A stretch of DNA of 64,000 nt from Pirellulimonas nuda. GTDB taxonomy: Bacteria > Planctomycetota > Planctomycetia > Pirellulales > Lacipirellulaceae. The translations under genes were made by a program, and so were the position numbers. Below the pieces are notes generated by a model. That model did no database searches. It was not told where the DNA came from and worked only from the letters and a program-made list of their open reading frames with translations. Of the stretch, positions 17,092-25,899 are shown piece by piece (position 1 is the first letter of the stretch; every line of letters begins with the position of its first letter). The stretch lies in NCBI RefSeq assembly GCF_007750855.1, contig NZ_CP036291.1, positions 62,001 to 126,000 on the forward strand. The letters are read 5' to 3'.

Positions 17092-17288
17092 ACAGCGATT
17101 TCAAGCACTCGCTCGCCGGGCGACCCTGTGTCAGGCTCGGCCGCTAGGAGCCAACCTTCGATCGCGTCGTGGAGGTTCGCTTCGAGTTCTTCCAGGCTCT
17201 CGGCCTGGGTGACACAGCCGGGCAGTGCGGGCACCTCGGCCCAGAAGCCCCCTTCTTCTGCGTCGTGGATGATGGCTTTGAAGATCAT
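17088..17288 (-). CDS. hicB: HicB-family antitoxin (short form)
   Basis: A 66-residue protein with the HicB partial RNase-H-like fold: FKAIIHDAEEGGFWAEVPALPGCVTQAESLEELEANLHDAIEGWL. It neutralises HicA (16885-17091). The C-terminal part is short (LLAAEPDTGSPGERVLEIAV) and has no ribbon-helix-helix or HTH DNA-binding domain, so autoregulation must differ from that of longer HicB proteins. A weak promoter-like TATGCT (complement of 17295-17300) lies 6 bases before its ATG. Confidence 0.9.
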   Translation of the reverse strand: MIFKAIIHDAEEGGFWAEVPALPGCVTQAESLEELEANLHDAIEGWLLAAEPDTGSPGERVLEIAV

Positions 17289-17348
17289 CGCCTAAGCATA
17301 CCCGACCAGTGGACCCCGAGGAACGTTCTCGGCTCACAAATTCACCTC

Positions 17349-17377
17349 TTGTCAATTTCTGACGCTCTGTCAATAAT
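17349..17377 (+). promoter_or_regulatory. tetR promoter with embedded palindromic operator
   Basis: A -35 box TTGTCA (17349-17354), a 17-base spacer and a -10 box AATAAT (17372-17377) lie directly before the tetR ATG at 17385. A palindrome TGAC-GCTCT-GTCA (17360-17372) fills the spacer, where a bound repressor would block polymerase. TGTCAAT also appears twice (from 17351 and from 17369). The transcription start predicted from the -10 box falls at or within a base or two of the ATG, which implies a leaderless mRNA. Confidence 0.65.
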
Positions 17378-17384
17378 TCCCCTC

Positions 17385-18098
17385 ATGGTCGCAGAAACCC
17401 GCAAGCAACGAGAGATCCGCAGACGCGAGGAGCAGATCCTCTGCATTGCGCGGCGCCACCTGTGCGAGGCCGGCTACCTCGGGCTGAGCATGGACCGCAT
17501 TGCCGAGGAGATCGAGTATTCCAAGGGAACGGTCTACCAGCACTTCCGCAACAAGGAAGAGATCCTGTTGGCGTTGGCCAACGCCGCCCTCGAAACGCGA
17601 ACCAAGATGTTCCAGCGCGCCGCCCAGTCGACGGGTGGGCCACGGGTGCGGATGGCGGCCGTAGGCGCCGCGGCGGAGGCGTTCTTGGAGCAGTTCCCGC
17701 ACTTCTTCATTGTTGAGCAGATCGTGCGGGCGACCTCCATCTGGGAGAAAACCAGCGCAGACCGCCGGCAGCTCATGCAGCACTGCGAGAGCCGTTGCAT
17801 GGAGATCATCGGCGGCATCGTCCGCGACGCGGTCGCGTGCGGCGACCTGCGGATCTCTCCGGGGGGCTCTCCCGAGGACATCGTGTTCGGCCTCTGGTCG
17901 ATCAACTGGGGCGCGCAAACCATCATGCGGTCGAGCGACTCGCTGCCAGAGATCGGCCTCCCCGACCCGCTGGGGGCGTTGCGGCGGAACCAGAACGCGA
18001 TGCTCGACGGCCACGGCTGGCGCCCTTTCTCTACCGAGTACGACTTCAACGCCTATATGGACCAGGTGAAACAGGAGCTGTTTGATCATGGCGGTTGA
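17385..18098 (+). CDS. TetR-family transcriptional regulator
   Basis: A 237-residue repressor. The N-terminal HTH of about 50 residues is clear: IRRREEQILCIARRHLCEAG, then GLSMDRIAEEIEYSKGTVYQHFRNKEEILLALANAA. The C-terminal ligand domain is diverged, as is usual. It is the first gene of an efflux operon; its 3' end overlaps the membrane fusion gene by 11 bases. A palindrome lies inside its own promoter, so autoregulation of the whole operon is likely. ATG 17385 is chosen because the HTH begins right after it and a promoter ends just before it; a longer open frame upstream runs through the promoter and antisense to hicB. Confidence 0.92.
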   Translation: MVAETRKQREIRRREEQILCIARRHLCEAGYLGLSMDRIAEEIEYSKGTVYQHFRNKEEILLALANAALETRTKMFQRAAQSTGGPRVRMAAVGAAAEAFLEQFPHFFIVEQIVRATSIWEKTSADRRQLMQHCESRCMEIIGGIVRDAVACGDLRISPGGSPEDIVFGLWSINWGAQTIMRSSDSLPEIGLPDPLGALRRNQNAMLDGHGWRPFSTEYDFNAYMDQVKQELFDHGG

Positions 18099-19425
18099 TG
18101 AGACGCCTCAGGACTCCCCGGCCGGCTCTTTTTTTGGCGGCAGATTGACGCATCGTCATTTCTTGGCGCTGCGCTTGTTGGCGGCGCTGCTCGTTGTCGG
18201 CGCCGCGGCTTGGGGGGCTCGTACGTTGGCGCTGGGGGCGACGGCCTCCGCCGATCAACCGACCGCTGCGCGATCGATGCCGGTAGAAGCCGTGACGCTG
18301 CGCCGATCGCAGCAGTACGAGCGGGCCCGCAGCTACACCGGCCAGCTCGTGGCCGCCCGCCGCAGCACGCTGTCGTTCCAGCGGGCCGGCAAGGTGGATT
18401 CGCTCTCGGTGGACGAGGGAGACGCCGTTGAGGCCGCTCAGCCGCTGGCCGTGCTCGACCAGCGTCGGCTGGACGCGCGCCGCGCCGAGACCGCGGCACG
18501 GCTGGCCGAAGCGCGGGCGGCGCTAGCCGAGCTGGTCTCGGGTCCGCGCCAGCAGACCATCGCCGCCTCGGCCGCGGAGGTGCGTAGCCTGCAGGCGACG
18601 CAAGAGATCGCCGAGAAGAACCTCGAACGCCGCCGCCGGTTAGTCGACACCCGCGCGATCAGCCAGGAAGAGTTCGACGAATCGCTGTACGACGTGCGCG
18701 CCGCCACCGCCCGCACGGACGCGGCGCAGAAGTCGCTCGACGAGCTGGAGGCGGGCACGCGGAGCGAGCAGGTCGATGCGCAGCGGGCCCGGGTGGCGGC
18801 GCTCGAGGCGTCGCTGGCCGACGTGGACCACGAGCTCGAAGACTCGATCCTCAACGCGCCGTACGCGGGGCGCGTGGCGCGACGCATGGTGGACGAAGGC
18901 TCGGTCGTAGCGACCGGCGAGGGGGTGATCGAGCTGGTCAGCGACACGCTGGAGGCCTGGATCGGGGCCCCGCCGGCCGTGGCCGCGACGCTGCGGGTGG
19001 GCGAGACCTACCCGCTGTCGGTCGGAGGCCGCCGGATGAAGGGGAAGTTGCGTTCGCTGCGTCCCGAGCTCGACCCGTCGACGCGCACCCGCAACGTGGT
19101 GTTCGAGATCGAAGGGGGCTACGGCCTGGTCGACGGCCAGGTGGCGCGCATCGAATTGACCGAAACCATCGACGAGCCCGGCTTCTGGGTCCCCACCCGC
19201 GCGCTCGCCCCACAGCAGCGCGGCCTGTGGGCCGTGTACGTGGTTGCGGCCAGCGAAGACGCCGAGGGCTACGTGCTCGAGAGCCGCGACGTGGAGGTGC
19301 TGCACACGGACGGAGACCGCTCGTACGTGCGTGGGCTGTTGGAAGAAGGGGACCGCGTAGTGGCGGACGGCGTCCACCGCGTGGTGGCGGGTCAGCACGT
19401 GGCGCCGAAGGTCGGCAAGAGTTGA
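18088..19425 (+). CDS. RND efflux membrane fusion (periplasmic adaptor) protein
   Basis: A 445-residue HlyD/AcrA-type adaptor. An N-terminal membrane anchor (FLALRLLAALLVVGAAAW) is followed by a barrel-sandwich half (SYTGQLVAARRSTLSFQRAGKVDSLSVDEGDAVEAAQPLAVLDQ), a long alpha-helical hairpin (about residues 125-250, Ala/Arg/Glu-rich) and the second half (LNAPYAGRVARRMVDEGSVVATGEGVIELV). It links the inner-membrane pump at 19515 to an outer-membrane channel; no TolC-like gene is nearby. ATG 18088 has an AGGAG site 11 bases upstream and overlaps the tetR end, so the genes are translationally coupled. Confidence 0.92.
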   Translation: MAVDETPQDSPAGSFFGGRLTHRHFLALRLLAALLVVGAAAWGARTLALGATASADQPTAARSMPVEAVTLRRSQQYERARSYTGQLVAARRSTLSFQRAGKVDSLSVDEGDAVEAAQPLAVLDQRRLDARRAETAARLAEARAALAELVSGPRQQTIAASAAEVRSLQATQEIAEKNLERRRRLVDTRAISQEEFDESLYDVRAATARTDAAQKSLDELEAGTRSEQVDAQRARVAALEASLADVDHELEDSILNAPYAGRVARRMVDEGSVVATGEGVIELVSDTLEAWIGAPPAVAATLRVGETYPLSVGGRRMKGKLRSLRPELDPSTRTRNVVFEIEGGYGLVDGQVARIELTETIDEPGFWVPTRALAPQQRGLWAVYVVAASEDAEGYVLESRDVEVLHTDGDRSYVRGLLEEGDRVVADGVHRVVAGQHVAPKVGKS

Positions 19426-19432
19426 TCTGCCG

Positions 19433-19460
19433 CGCCGGGGCCGGGGCCGGCCCGGCTCGC
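19433..19460. repeat. GC-rich element CGCCGGGGCCGGGG-N-CGGCCCGG, copy 1
   Basis: This 28-base GC-only-rich block lies between the adaptor and pump genes and is 27/28 identical to 59042-59069 (before lpd). It can fold (CCGGGGCCGGGG/CCGGCCCGG). A looser relative lies near 45022-45052. Its function is unknown. Confidence 0.7.
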
Positions 19461-19514
19461 TAGCGCGTCTTCAACCAAGTCTGTCAACATCCGTTAGGGC
19501 CACACCCCACTCCC

Positions 19515-22500
19515 ATGACTAGCCTGTTCTACGACAACCGACGGCTGCTGGTGCTGGCGATCTTGCTGATCGTGGTGGCCGGGCTCAACTCGTTCTACGT
19601 GCTGCCACGGATGGAAGACCCGGTGCTCAAGCAGCGGGCGGCGATCGTCAACACGCTGTACGCCGGCGCCAAGCCGGAGCGGGTCGAGGCGCTGGTGACC
19701 GAGCGGCTGGAGGAAGAGCTGAAGGAGATCGCCGAGATCAAGGAATTGCGTTCAACCAGCAGGACCGGCATCTCGACGATCGTCATCGAGTTGCGGGACG
19801 ACGTCTACCAAGTAGACGAGGTCTGGTCGCGCGTCCGCGACAAGCTGGACGACGCGCGGCCGCTGCTTCCGGTCGAGGCGTCCCACCCCGACTTCGACAT
19901 GCTTGAGGTGTCCGCGTACGCCACGGTGGTGGCGCTCACCTGGGAGCTCCCCAGCGACCCCAGCTACGCCATCCTCCGCCGCCGGGCCGAAGAGCTGGAG
20001 CGTCGGCTCCGGGCCGTGCCGGGGACACGGGAGGTCGACACGTTTGGCGACCCGACCGAAGAGGTGCGCGTTGAGGTCCGGCAAGACGACCTGGCGATGC
20101 TGGGGCTCTCGGCCAGGGACGTCGCCGACGCGGTGGCCGCCAGCGACGCCAAGGCCCCGGCTGGGCTGGTGCGCACCGGCGAGGCGAACCTGTTGATGGA
20201 GGTCGACAGCGAGCTCGACTCCCTCTCCCGCATCGGCGGCACGCCGATCCAGTACGGTGCCGACGGCCGGTTCGTGCGGCTGGCGGACGTGGCGGACGTG
20301 TCCAAGGGGATCAAGGACCCGCCGGCAAGCCTGGCGATCGTCTCCGGCAAGCCGGCCGTCGCGCTGGGGGCGCTGGTGCGCGGCGATCAGCGGATCGACC
20401 TGTGGGCTGCCGACGCCCGCGAAGTGATTGAACAATTCCGCAGCGAGCTGCCGCGGGGCGTCGGCCTGCGGACGGTGTTCGACCAGAGCCCCTACGTCGA
20501 GCAGCGGCTCGAGACGCTGCTGTGGAACCTGATGGTCGGCGCCGGCGCCGTGATGCTGGTGATCTGGGTGATGATGGGGTGGCGGAGCGCGCTGGTCGTG
20601 GGCGCGGCGCTGCCGCTGGCCTCGTTGATGGTGCTGGGCGGCATGCGCTTTCTTGGCATCCCCATCCACCAGATGTCGGTCACCGGGCTGATTATCGCGC
20701 TGGGGCTGTTGATCGACAACGCGATCGTGATGGTCGACGAGGTGCGGGACCGGCTGTCGCACGGCGTCTCCGGCAGCGAGGCGGTGAGCCGCGCGGTCAA
20801 GCACTTGGCCGTGCCGCTGTTCGGCTCCACGGTGACCACGTGGCTGTCGTTCGCGCCGATCGCCCTGATGCCGGGGCCGGCGGGGGAGTTCGTCGGCTCG
20901 ATCGCGATCAGCGTGATACTGGCGGTCGGCAGCTCGTTCTTGTTGGCGATGGCGATCACGCCGGCGCTCGCGGCGATCGCGCTGCCGGCCGGCGGCGGCC
21001 CGTCGCGTGCGTGGTGGTCGAGCGGGATCGAGACGCCGCAGCTCGCCCGCGGCTACCGCTGGGCGCTGGGGGTCGTGCTGCGCTGGCCGGCGCTGGGGGT
21101 GGGGATCGGCATCCTCTTTCCGGTGATGGGCTACGCGCTCGCCACCACGCTCACCGAGCAGTTCTTCCCCCCCGCTGAGCGTGATCAGTTCCAGGTGCAA
21201 ATGGACCTGCCCGCCAGCGCGTCGCTGGAGGCCACCGACCGCATCGTGCGGCGGGCGACCGACCTGATGCTGGCGCACCCAGAGATCGAAGGGGTCGATT
21301 GGTTCCTCGGCGAGAGCGCCCCGAGCTTCTACTACAACATGCTGGCCAACCGCGCGGGGACGCCGCAGTACGCCCAAGCGCTGGTGAAACTCAGGCAGGT
21401 CGAGGGCTCGCGCGAGGTGATCCAACAGGTGCAGCAGCAGCTCGACGAGCGGCTCACCGGGGCGCGGTTCCTGGTGAAGCAGCTCGAGCAGGGGCCGCCG
21501 TTCGAGGCGCCGATCGAGGTCCGCTTGTTCGGGCCCGACCTGGCGCGGCTGCAGTCGTTGGGCGAAGAGGTGCGGCAGATGCTTACCGGGCTGCCCGACG
21601 TCGTGCACACCACCAGCAACCTGGCCGAGTCGCTGCCGAAGCTCTCCTTGGAGGTCGACGAGAACGAGGCGCGGCTGGCCGGGCTCGACAACCTAGCGAT
21701 CGCCCGGCAGCTAGACGCGACGCTTGAGGGCGCCGTCGGCGGCTCGATCCTGGAAGACACCGAGAACATTCCGGTGCGCGTCCGCGTGAGCAACGCCCAC
21801 CGCTCGAGTCTTGCCGACGTCGCCTCGCTCGACCTGACGACCCCCACGGGCCGGCTCCCCCTCTCGGCCATCGCCAGCGTCGAGCTCAGGAGCGAGACCG
21901 CGGCCATCCCCCACTTCGACACCGAGCGGATGAACGAGGTCAAGGCGTACATCACCGCCGGCGTGCTCCCCGCGCAGGTGCTCAGCGCCTTCCGGGAGCG
22001 GCTCGCACAGTCCGGCTTCGAGCTCCCCCCCGGCTACCGGTTCGAGTACGGCGGCGAGACCAGCAAACGCAACGACGCCATCGGCAACCTCCTTTCGAGC
22101 GTGAGCGTGCTGGCGGTGCTGATGGCCGCCACGCTGGTGCTCAGCTTCGGCAGCTTCCGCCTGGCGGCGCTCATCGCATCGGTCGGCGTGCTGTCGATCG
22201 GGCTGGGGGTCGGGTCGCTGGCGCTGTTTGGGTACCCGTTCGGCTTTATGGCGATCGTCGGCACGATGGGTCTGGCCGGCGTGGCGATCAACGACTCGAT
22301 CGTCGTGTTGGCCGCCCTCCGCGAAGACCCCCGGGCCCGCACCGGCGACCCCGACGCCGCTCGCGACGTGGTGATGCACGCCACCCGGCACGTGCTCTCC
22401 ACCACATTCACCACGGTGGCCGGCTTCCTGCCGCTGCTGTTGGGGGGGGGCGGGTTCTGGCCCCCGCTGGCGACGTCGATCTCTGGGGGCGTGCTCGGCG

Positions 22501-22658
22501 GCACCCTGCTGGCGCTGGTGTTCGTACCCTCGGCGCACACGCTGCTGATGTGCCGCGGACGCGCGCGTTGCGCGGCGGAGCAAGACCCCGCCTGCGACAA
22601 CTGGTCCAGCATCAACAAGGCCTCCGACGAGCGGCGTGTCGAGCTGCTCACCGCGTAG
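19515..22658 (+). CDS. RND-family multidrug efflux permease (HAE1/AcrB type)
   Basis: A 1047-residue inner-membrane proton-driven pump. The layout of two halves, each with one N-terminal helix (LLVLAILLIVVAGLN at about 10-25), a large periplasmic porter/docking domain and then five more helices, is complete. Key parts include the TM4 motif GLLIDNAIVMVDEV with adjacent Asp residues that relay protons, and the second-half equivalent VAINDSIVVLAAL. The C-terminus ends with a short cytoplasmic tail containing three Cys. It is last in the tetR-adaptor-pump operon, 89 bases after the adaptor. The exported substrate is unknown. Confidence 0.95.
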   Translation: MTSLFYDNRRLLVLAILLIVVAGLNSFYVLPRMEDPVLKQRAAIVNTLYAGAKPERVEALVTERLEEELKEIAEIKELRSTSRTGISTIVIELRDDVYQVDEVWSRVRDKLDDARPLLPVEASHPDFDMLEVSAYATVVALTWELPSDPSYAILRRRAEELERRLRAVPGTREVDTFGDPTEEVRVEVRQDDLAMLGLSARDVADAVAASDAKAPAGLVRTGEANLLMEVDSELDSLSRIGGTPIQYGADGRFVRLADVADVSKGIKDPPASLAIVSGKPAVALGALVRGDQRIDLWAADAREVIEQFRSELPRGVGLRTVFDQSPYVEQRLETLLWNLMVGAGAVMLVIWVMMGWRSALVVGAALPLASLMVLGGMRFLGIPIHQMSVTGLIIALGLLIDNAIVMVDEVRDRLSHGVSGSEAVSRAVKHLAVPLFGSTVTTWLSFAPIALMPGPAGEFVGSIAISVILAVGSSFLLAMAITPALAAIALPAGGGPSRAWWSSGIETPQLARGYRWALGVVLRWPALGVGIGILFPVMGYALATTLTEQFFPPAERDQFQVQMDLPASASLEATDRIVRRATDLMLAHPEIEGVDWFLGESAPSFYYNMLANRAGTPQYAQALVKLRQVEGSREVIQQVQQQLDERLTGARFLVKQLEQGPPFEAPIEVRLFGPDLARLQSLGEEVRQMLTGLPDVVHTTSNLAESLPKLSLEVDENEARLAGLDNLAIARQLDATLEGAVGGSILEDTENIPVRVRVSNAHRSSLADVASLDLTTPTGRLPLSAIASVELRSETAAIPHFDTERMNEVKAYITAGVLPAQVLSAFRERLAQSGFELPPGYRFEYGGETSKRNDAIGNLLSSVSVLAVLMAATLVLSFGSFRLAALIASVGVLSIGLGVGSLALFGYPFGFMAIVGTMGLAGVAINDSIVVLAALREDPRARTGDPDAARDVVMHATRHVLSTTFTTVAGFLPLLLGGGGFWPPLATSISGGVLGGTLLALVFVPSAHTLLMCRGRARCAAEQDPACDNWSSINKASDERRVELLTA

Positions 22659-22807
22659 GGGGGGCGCCAAACCTTGGGATTGGGCCGCCCCCGCCGGCTT
22701 TCTGTACTTTTCCAGACGCCGGCGCGTTATGCTGCTTGGCAAGCCGCGTCGCCGCGGCGGGCTTTTCTCTTGTCCTAACTACGGCTCGAACCCAAGCGGA
22801 GGGTGTG

Positions 22808-23863
22808 ATGAGCGCGCAACGATCGGTGATGTGGTTGGTCATTATGGCGTTGTGTGTGGGGCTCGGGTACCTCGGCAGGAGCTACCTCCAGCCGTCGGAG
22901 GAGAAGTCCGTCGAGGCGCGTCCCCGCCTGCAACTGGTGGTCGGCGGTCCCGATCCGTTCTGGCAGATCGTGATCGCCGGAGCGCGCGACGCGGCATCGC
23001 GCTACGACGCAGACCTCGAGGTCTCGGTCCCCGAAGGGGGCGCCTCCTCGCAGACCGCGATCCTGGGGCGGATCGATACGAAAGCGGTCGACGGCGTCGC
23101 GGTGAGCTCGATGGCGCCGGCCGAGCAAACCCGCATGCTCAGCCGGCTGGCTTCCGAGGTGAAGCTGGTGACCTACGACAACGACTCCCCGCAGTCGCTC
23201 CGCCACTGCTACATCGGCACCAGCAACTACGCGGCGGGCAAGCTGTCCGCAGAGCTGGTGCGCGAGGCGCTCCCGGACGGCGGCGAGGTCGCCATCTTCC
23301 TGGGAGACGTCGACCGCGAGAACGCCCGGCAGCGCCGCGCGGCGTTCATGTACGCGCTGCTCAACGCGACCGATCGAGACCCCGAGGACGACGAAACCCC
23401 CGAGGAGCCCGCCGAGGGCAACGGCTACACCATCGTCAAGACGTACTTCGACGAGAGCGACCCGGACAAGTGCAAGGCCAACCTCCAGCAGGCCCTCAAG
23501 GACCACCCCGATCTGAAGTGCATCGTGGGGCTGTACGGTTACGTCGGCCCCTTGGCGGCGGACGCGGTGAAAGAGGCCAAACGGGGCGGCGACGTGAAGG
23601 TCGTCGCCTTCGACGAGCACGAAGGGACGCTCCGCGGCGTCGAGTCGGGCGAGATCCATGGAACCGTCGTCCAGAACCCGTACCAGTACGGCTACGAGGC
23701 GATCCGCTTGCTGGCGTCGCTGACGCGCAAGATCGACGAAGCCGTGCCGCTGGCCGGCGCCGGCACCATGTTCCTGCCGTGCGCCACGCTCCACCAAGAC
23801 GACGTGGCCGCGTACCGCGAGAAGCTAAACGAGCGGCTCAAGGGCGCCGACAAAGGGGCCTAG
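22808..23863 (+). CDS. Orphan sugar-type periplasmic binding protein
   Basis: A 351-residue protein of the LacI/RbsB-type binding fold (Peripla_BP_4), anchored by an N-terminal hydrophobic segment (MWLVIMALCVGLGYLGRSYL) without a lipobox. Visible features are VVGGPDPFWQIVIAGARDAASRYD (substrate-domain start), VDGVAVSSMAPAEQ, VKLVTYDNDSP, YIGTSNYAAGKLSAELV and KVVAFDEHEGTLRGVESGEIHGTVVQNPYQYGYEAI. An acidic insert DRDPEDDETPEEPAEGN lies mid-protein. It normally works with an ABC ATPase and permease, or with a sensor kinase, but neither is adjacent. ATG 22808 has a GGAGGG purine stretch about 8 bases upstream. Confidence 0.88.
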   Translation: MSAQRSVMWLVIMALCVGLGYLGRSYLQPSEEKSVEARPRLQLVVGGPDPFWQIVIAGARDAASRYDADLEVSVPEGGASSQTAILGRIDTKAVDGVAVSSMAPAEQTRMLSRLASEVKLVTYDNDSPQSLRHCYIGTSNYAAGKLSAELVREALPDGGEVAIFLGDVDRENARQRRAAFMYALLNATDRDPEDDETPEEPAEGNGYTIVKTYFDESDPDKCKANLQQALKDHPDLKCIVGLYGYVGPLAADAVKEAKRGGDVKVVAFDEHEGTLRGVESGEIHGTVVQNPYQYGYEAIRLLASLTRKIDEAVPLAGAGTMFLPCATLHQDDVAAYREKLNERLKGADKGA

Positions 23864-23993
23864 CGCGCAGGAGAACGGACCGACCGAAGGGCGCCGCGGG
23901 TTGTGTTGGCCTTCCGCTACCTGAGCGGGTCCATTCCGGCTTTGCCCCACCCGCGCGACGTGCAATAGCGCTGACCGCGGTCGCCCCATCCCG

Positions 23994-24761
23994 CTACGAG
24001 ATCGTCCGCCCGCCGTTGACGCTCAGCGTAGTCCCGGTGACGAAACCCGCCCCTTCGCTCGCCAGGTACGCCACCGCGGCGGCGACGTCGGCCGGCGTGC
24101 CGAACCGGCCCATGGGGGCCTGCTCCAGGTACGCGGCGCGGTCCTCTTGGGTGGCGCCCGCGTGGCGTTCGACCGGGATCCAGCCGGGGGCCACCATGTT
24201 GACCGTGATCCCCGCGGGGGCCAGCTCAGCGGCGTTCGAGCGGGCTAGGCCCACCTGCCCCCCTTTGGCCGAGACGTACGGACAGAACTCGGGCCAGGCG
24301 CCGGCGAACACCTCGCTGGTGATGTGGATGATCCGGCCCCACTTCTGATCGCGCATGTGGGGCAGGCAGCCCTGGGTCAGCAGGAACGGGCTCTTCATGA
24401 AGAAGTCGACCATCCGCTGGAAGTAGGCCCAGTCGTTCTGCTCGATCGGCAGCATCGGCTGATCGCAGGTGGCGTTGGGCACCAAGATGTCGACCGGCCC
24501 GATGGCGCCCGCTACGTCGGCCAGCACCGCGCGGACCCCCGCCTCGTCGGTCACGTCGCCCCGCACCAGGCAGTGCTGGCCCCCGACGGCCTCAAGCTCT
24601 GCCAGCGCGGCGTGGGCGACCTGCTCGTTGCCCAAGTAGTTCATCGCCACGCGGGCGCCGTTGCGGGCGAGCCCGAGGGCGATCTGCTTGCCCAGGCCGC
24701 GGGTGCTGCCGGTCACCAGCGCGGTGCGACCGACGCAGGACAAGGGGTTCGTAGGAGCCAT
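23994..24761 (-). CDS. SDR-family oxidoreductase (FabG-like)
   Basis: A 255-residue short-chain dehydrogenase. The cofactor motif TGSTRGLGKQIA (TGxxxGxG) is at 16-27, followed by the NAT... segment (VPNATCDQP), the catalytic Ser in HITSEVF, Tyr and Lys in YVSAKGG, and the PGWI loop. The nearest well-known role is 3-oxoacyl-ACP reductase, but many homologues act on other ketones; NATC replaces the usual NNAG, so the substrate may differ. It is a single gene separated from the minus-strand sod downstream by 126 bases. Confidence 0.9.
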   Translation of the reverse strand: MAPTNPLSCVGRTALVTGSTRGLGKQIALGLARNGARVAMNYLGNEQVAHAALAELEAVGGQHCLVRGDVTDEAGVRAVLADVAGAIGPVDILVPNATCDQPMLPIEQNDWAYFQRMVDFFMKSPFLLTQGCLPHMRDQKWGRIIHITSEVFAGAWPEFCPYVSAKGGQVGLARSNAAELAPAGITVNMVAPGWIPVERHAGATQEDRAAYLEQAPMGRFGTPADVAAAVAYLASEGAGFVTGTTLSVNGGRTIS

Positions 24762-24887
24762 GGAAGAAGCGGGGGGCGAGAGAGAGGGATTTGAAACTGC
24801 TCGGCGGACTTGTGTCCGGCCGCTCAGGATAACGCATCCGACTCGACTGCTCGCCCCCGGCTCCCCGTGTAGGCCCGCTCGCGCCTG

Positions 24888-25595
24888 TTAGCCCATCGCG
24901 GACTTGGCGTTCTCTTCGACCTGGTCCCAGTTCACCACGTTCCACCAGGCGTCGATGTAATCGGCGCGGCGGTTCTGGTACTTGAGGTAGTAGGCGTGCT
25001 CCCAGACGTCGATCCCCAGCAGCGGCCGCAGGCCCATGGTGAGGGGGCTGTCCTGGTTGGGGGTGCTGACGATCTGAAGCTGATCCCCCTTGGCGACCAG
25101 CCAGGCCCAGCCGCTGCCGAACCGGCTGCCCGCCGCGGCGGCGAAGTCTGCCTTGAACTTGTCGAAGCCGCCGAGCTGGGCGCCGATCATCTCCGCCACC
25201 TTGCCCTTCGGCTTGCCGCCGGCGTTGGGGCCCATCACCTTCCAGAAGAAGGAGTGGTTCACCATGCCGCCGCCGTTGTTGCGGACCGCGGTCTGGGCCG
25301 CCTCGGGGAGCGACTTCCACTTGGCCACGAGCGCCGCGGGCCGCATGCCCTCGAGCTCGGGGTTGGCCGCGACCGCGGCGTTGAGCTTTTCGATGTACCC
25401 GGCGTAGTGCTTGCCGTAGTGGATCTCCATCGTGCGGGCGTCGATGAAGGGCTCGAGCGCGTCGAAGGCGTAGGGGAGTTCGATCGGCTTGAACGGCGTA
25501 GCGGCGCGGGCCGACCGCATGCCCAGCGGCGAGAACATAGCGCCGGCGGCCATCGTGCCGGCAGAGGCTTGGAGGAACGAACGACGACTGACCAT
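24888..25595 (-). CDS. Tat-exported Fe/Mn superoxide dismutase
   Basis: A 235-residue protein that converts superoxide to peroxide and oxygen. The twin-arginine signal [19 protein letters not shown] (about 3-30) indicates export of the folded metalloenzyme, unusual because many Fe/Mn SODs are cytoplasmic. Metal ligands are visible: His in [10 protein letters not shown], His in [11 protein letters not shown], Asp and His in [21 protein letters not shown] 25595 is chosen because it makes the Tat signal; the longer frame upstream is in the palindrome region. Confidence 0.95.
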   Translation of the reverse strand: MVSRRSFLQASAGTMAAGAMFSPLGMRSARAATPFKPIELPYAFDALEPFIDARTMEIHYGKHYAGYIEKLNAAVAANPELEGMRPAALVAKWKSLPEAAQTAVRNNGGGMVNHSFFWKVMGPNAGGKPKGKVAEMIGAQLGGFDKFKADFAAAAGSRFGSGWAWLVAKGDQLQIVSTPNQDSPLTMGLRPLLGIDVWEHAYYLKYQNRRADYIDAWWNVVNWDQVEENAKSAMG

Positions 25596-25718
25596 GATGA
25601 GGCTCCTGGTGGATAGGTTCTTGGGGAGAAATCGCTCCGGCCAATGCACAAACTCTAAGCCGGTTGGCCGGCCGGGGCAAACCTTACATCTGCCGCAAAC
25701 CGCGTTCCGGACGGTATT

Positions 25719-25835
25719 GCCACGAAAAGGCACAAGGTAGCACAACGTGGTGGGCACGAATCGCAGAGCGCCCCCGGCGGCTTGTCGCCTCACGCGGCAG
25801 CGGTTCTTGTGCTTCTTCGTGCCTTTTTTGTGGCG
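25719..25835. repeat. 'GCCACGAAAAGGCAC' inverted repeat between divergent sod and sulfatase
   Basis: Left arm 25719-25747 pairs imperfectly with 25805-25835 (CTTGTGCTTCTTCGTGCC...). A half-element of the CCGTGCTATCCGTGG family (full copy at 56085-56174) follows at about 25842-25870. The element is in the 304-base space between two genes transcribed away from each other. Nothing else recognisable is in that gap apart from a -10 box. Confidence 0.82.
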
Positions 25836-25886
25836 ATCTTCCTATCCGTGAAATCCGTGCTATCCGTGGCCGAAACCTTTTCTGGT

Positions 25887-25892
25887 TACAAT
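25887..25892 (+). promoter_or_regulatory. Extended -10 box just upstream of the sulfatase
   Basis: TACAAT at 25887-25892, preceded by TGGT (extended -10 TGGTTACAAT), ends 7 bases before the sulfatase ATG at 25900. No convincing -35 is visible. If used, the transcript would begin at or next to the start codon, as for the tetR and Uma2 genes. Confidence 0.45.
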
Positions 25893-25899
25893 TTCGAGC

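Noticed and set aside
17169-17384. Longer N-terminus for the TetR regulator
   Set aside because: The frame is open further upstream but runs antisense to hicB and through a good promoter; the HTH begins right after ATG 17385.
19752-21608. A 618-codon minus-strand open frame opposite the RND pump
   Set aside because: It mirrors the pump gene's codon pattern, contains runs such as RRDRRERR and has no recognisable fold.
22741-22770. Rho-independent terminator after the RND pump
   Set aside because: AAGCCGCG.../...CGGGCTTTT can pair only with mismatches, and it is about 80 bases after the stop; too weak to list.
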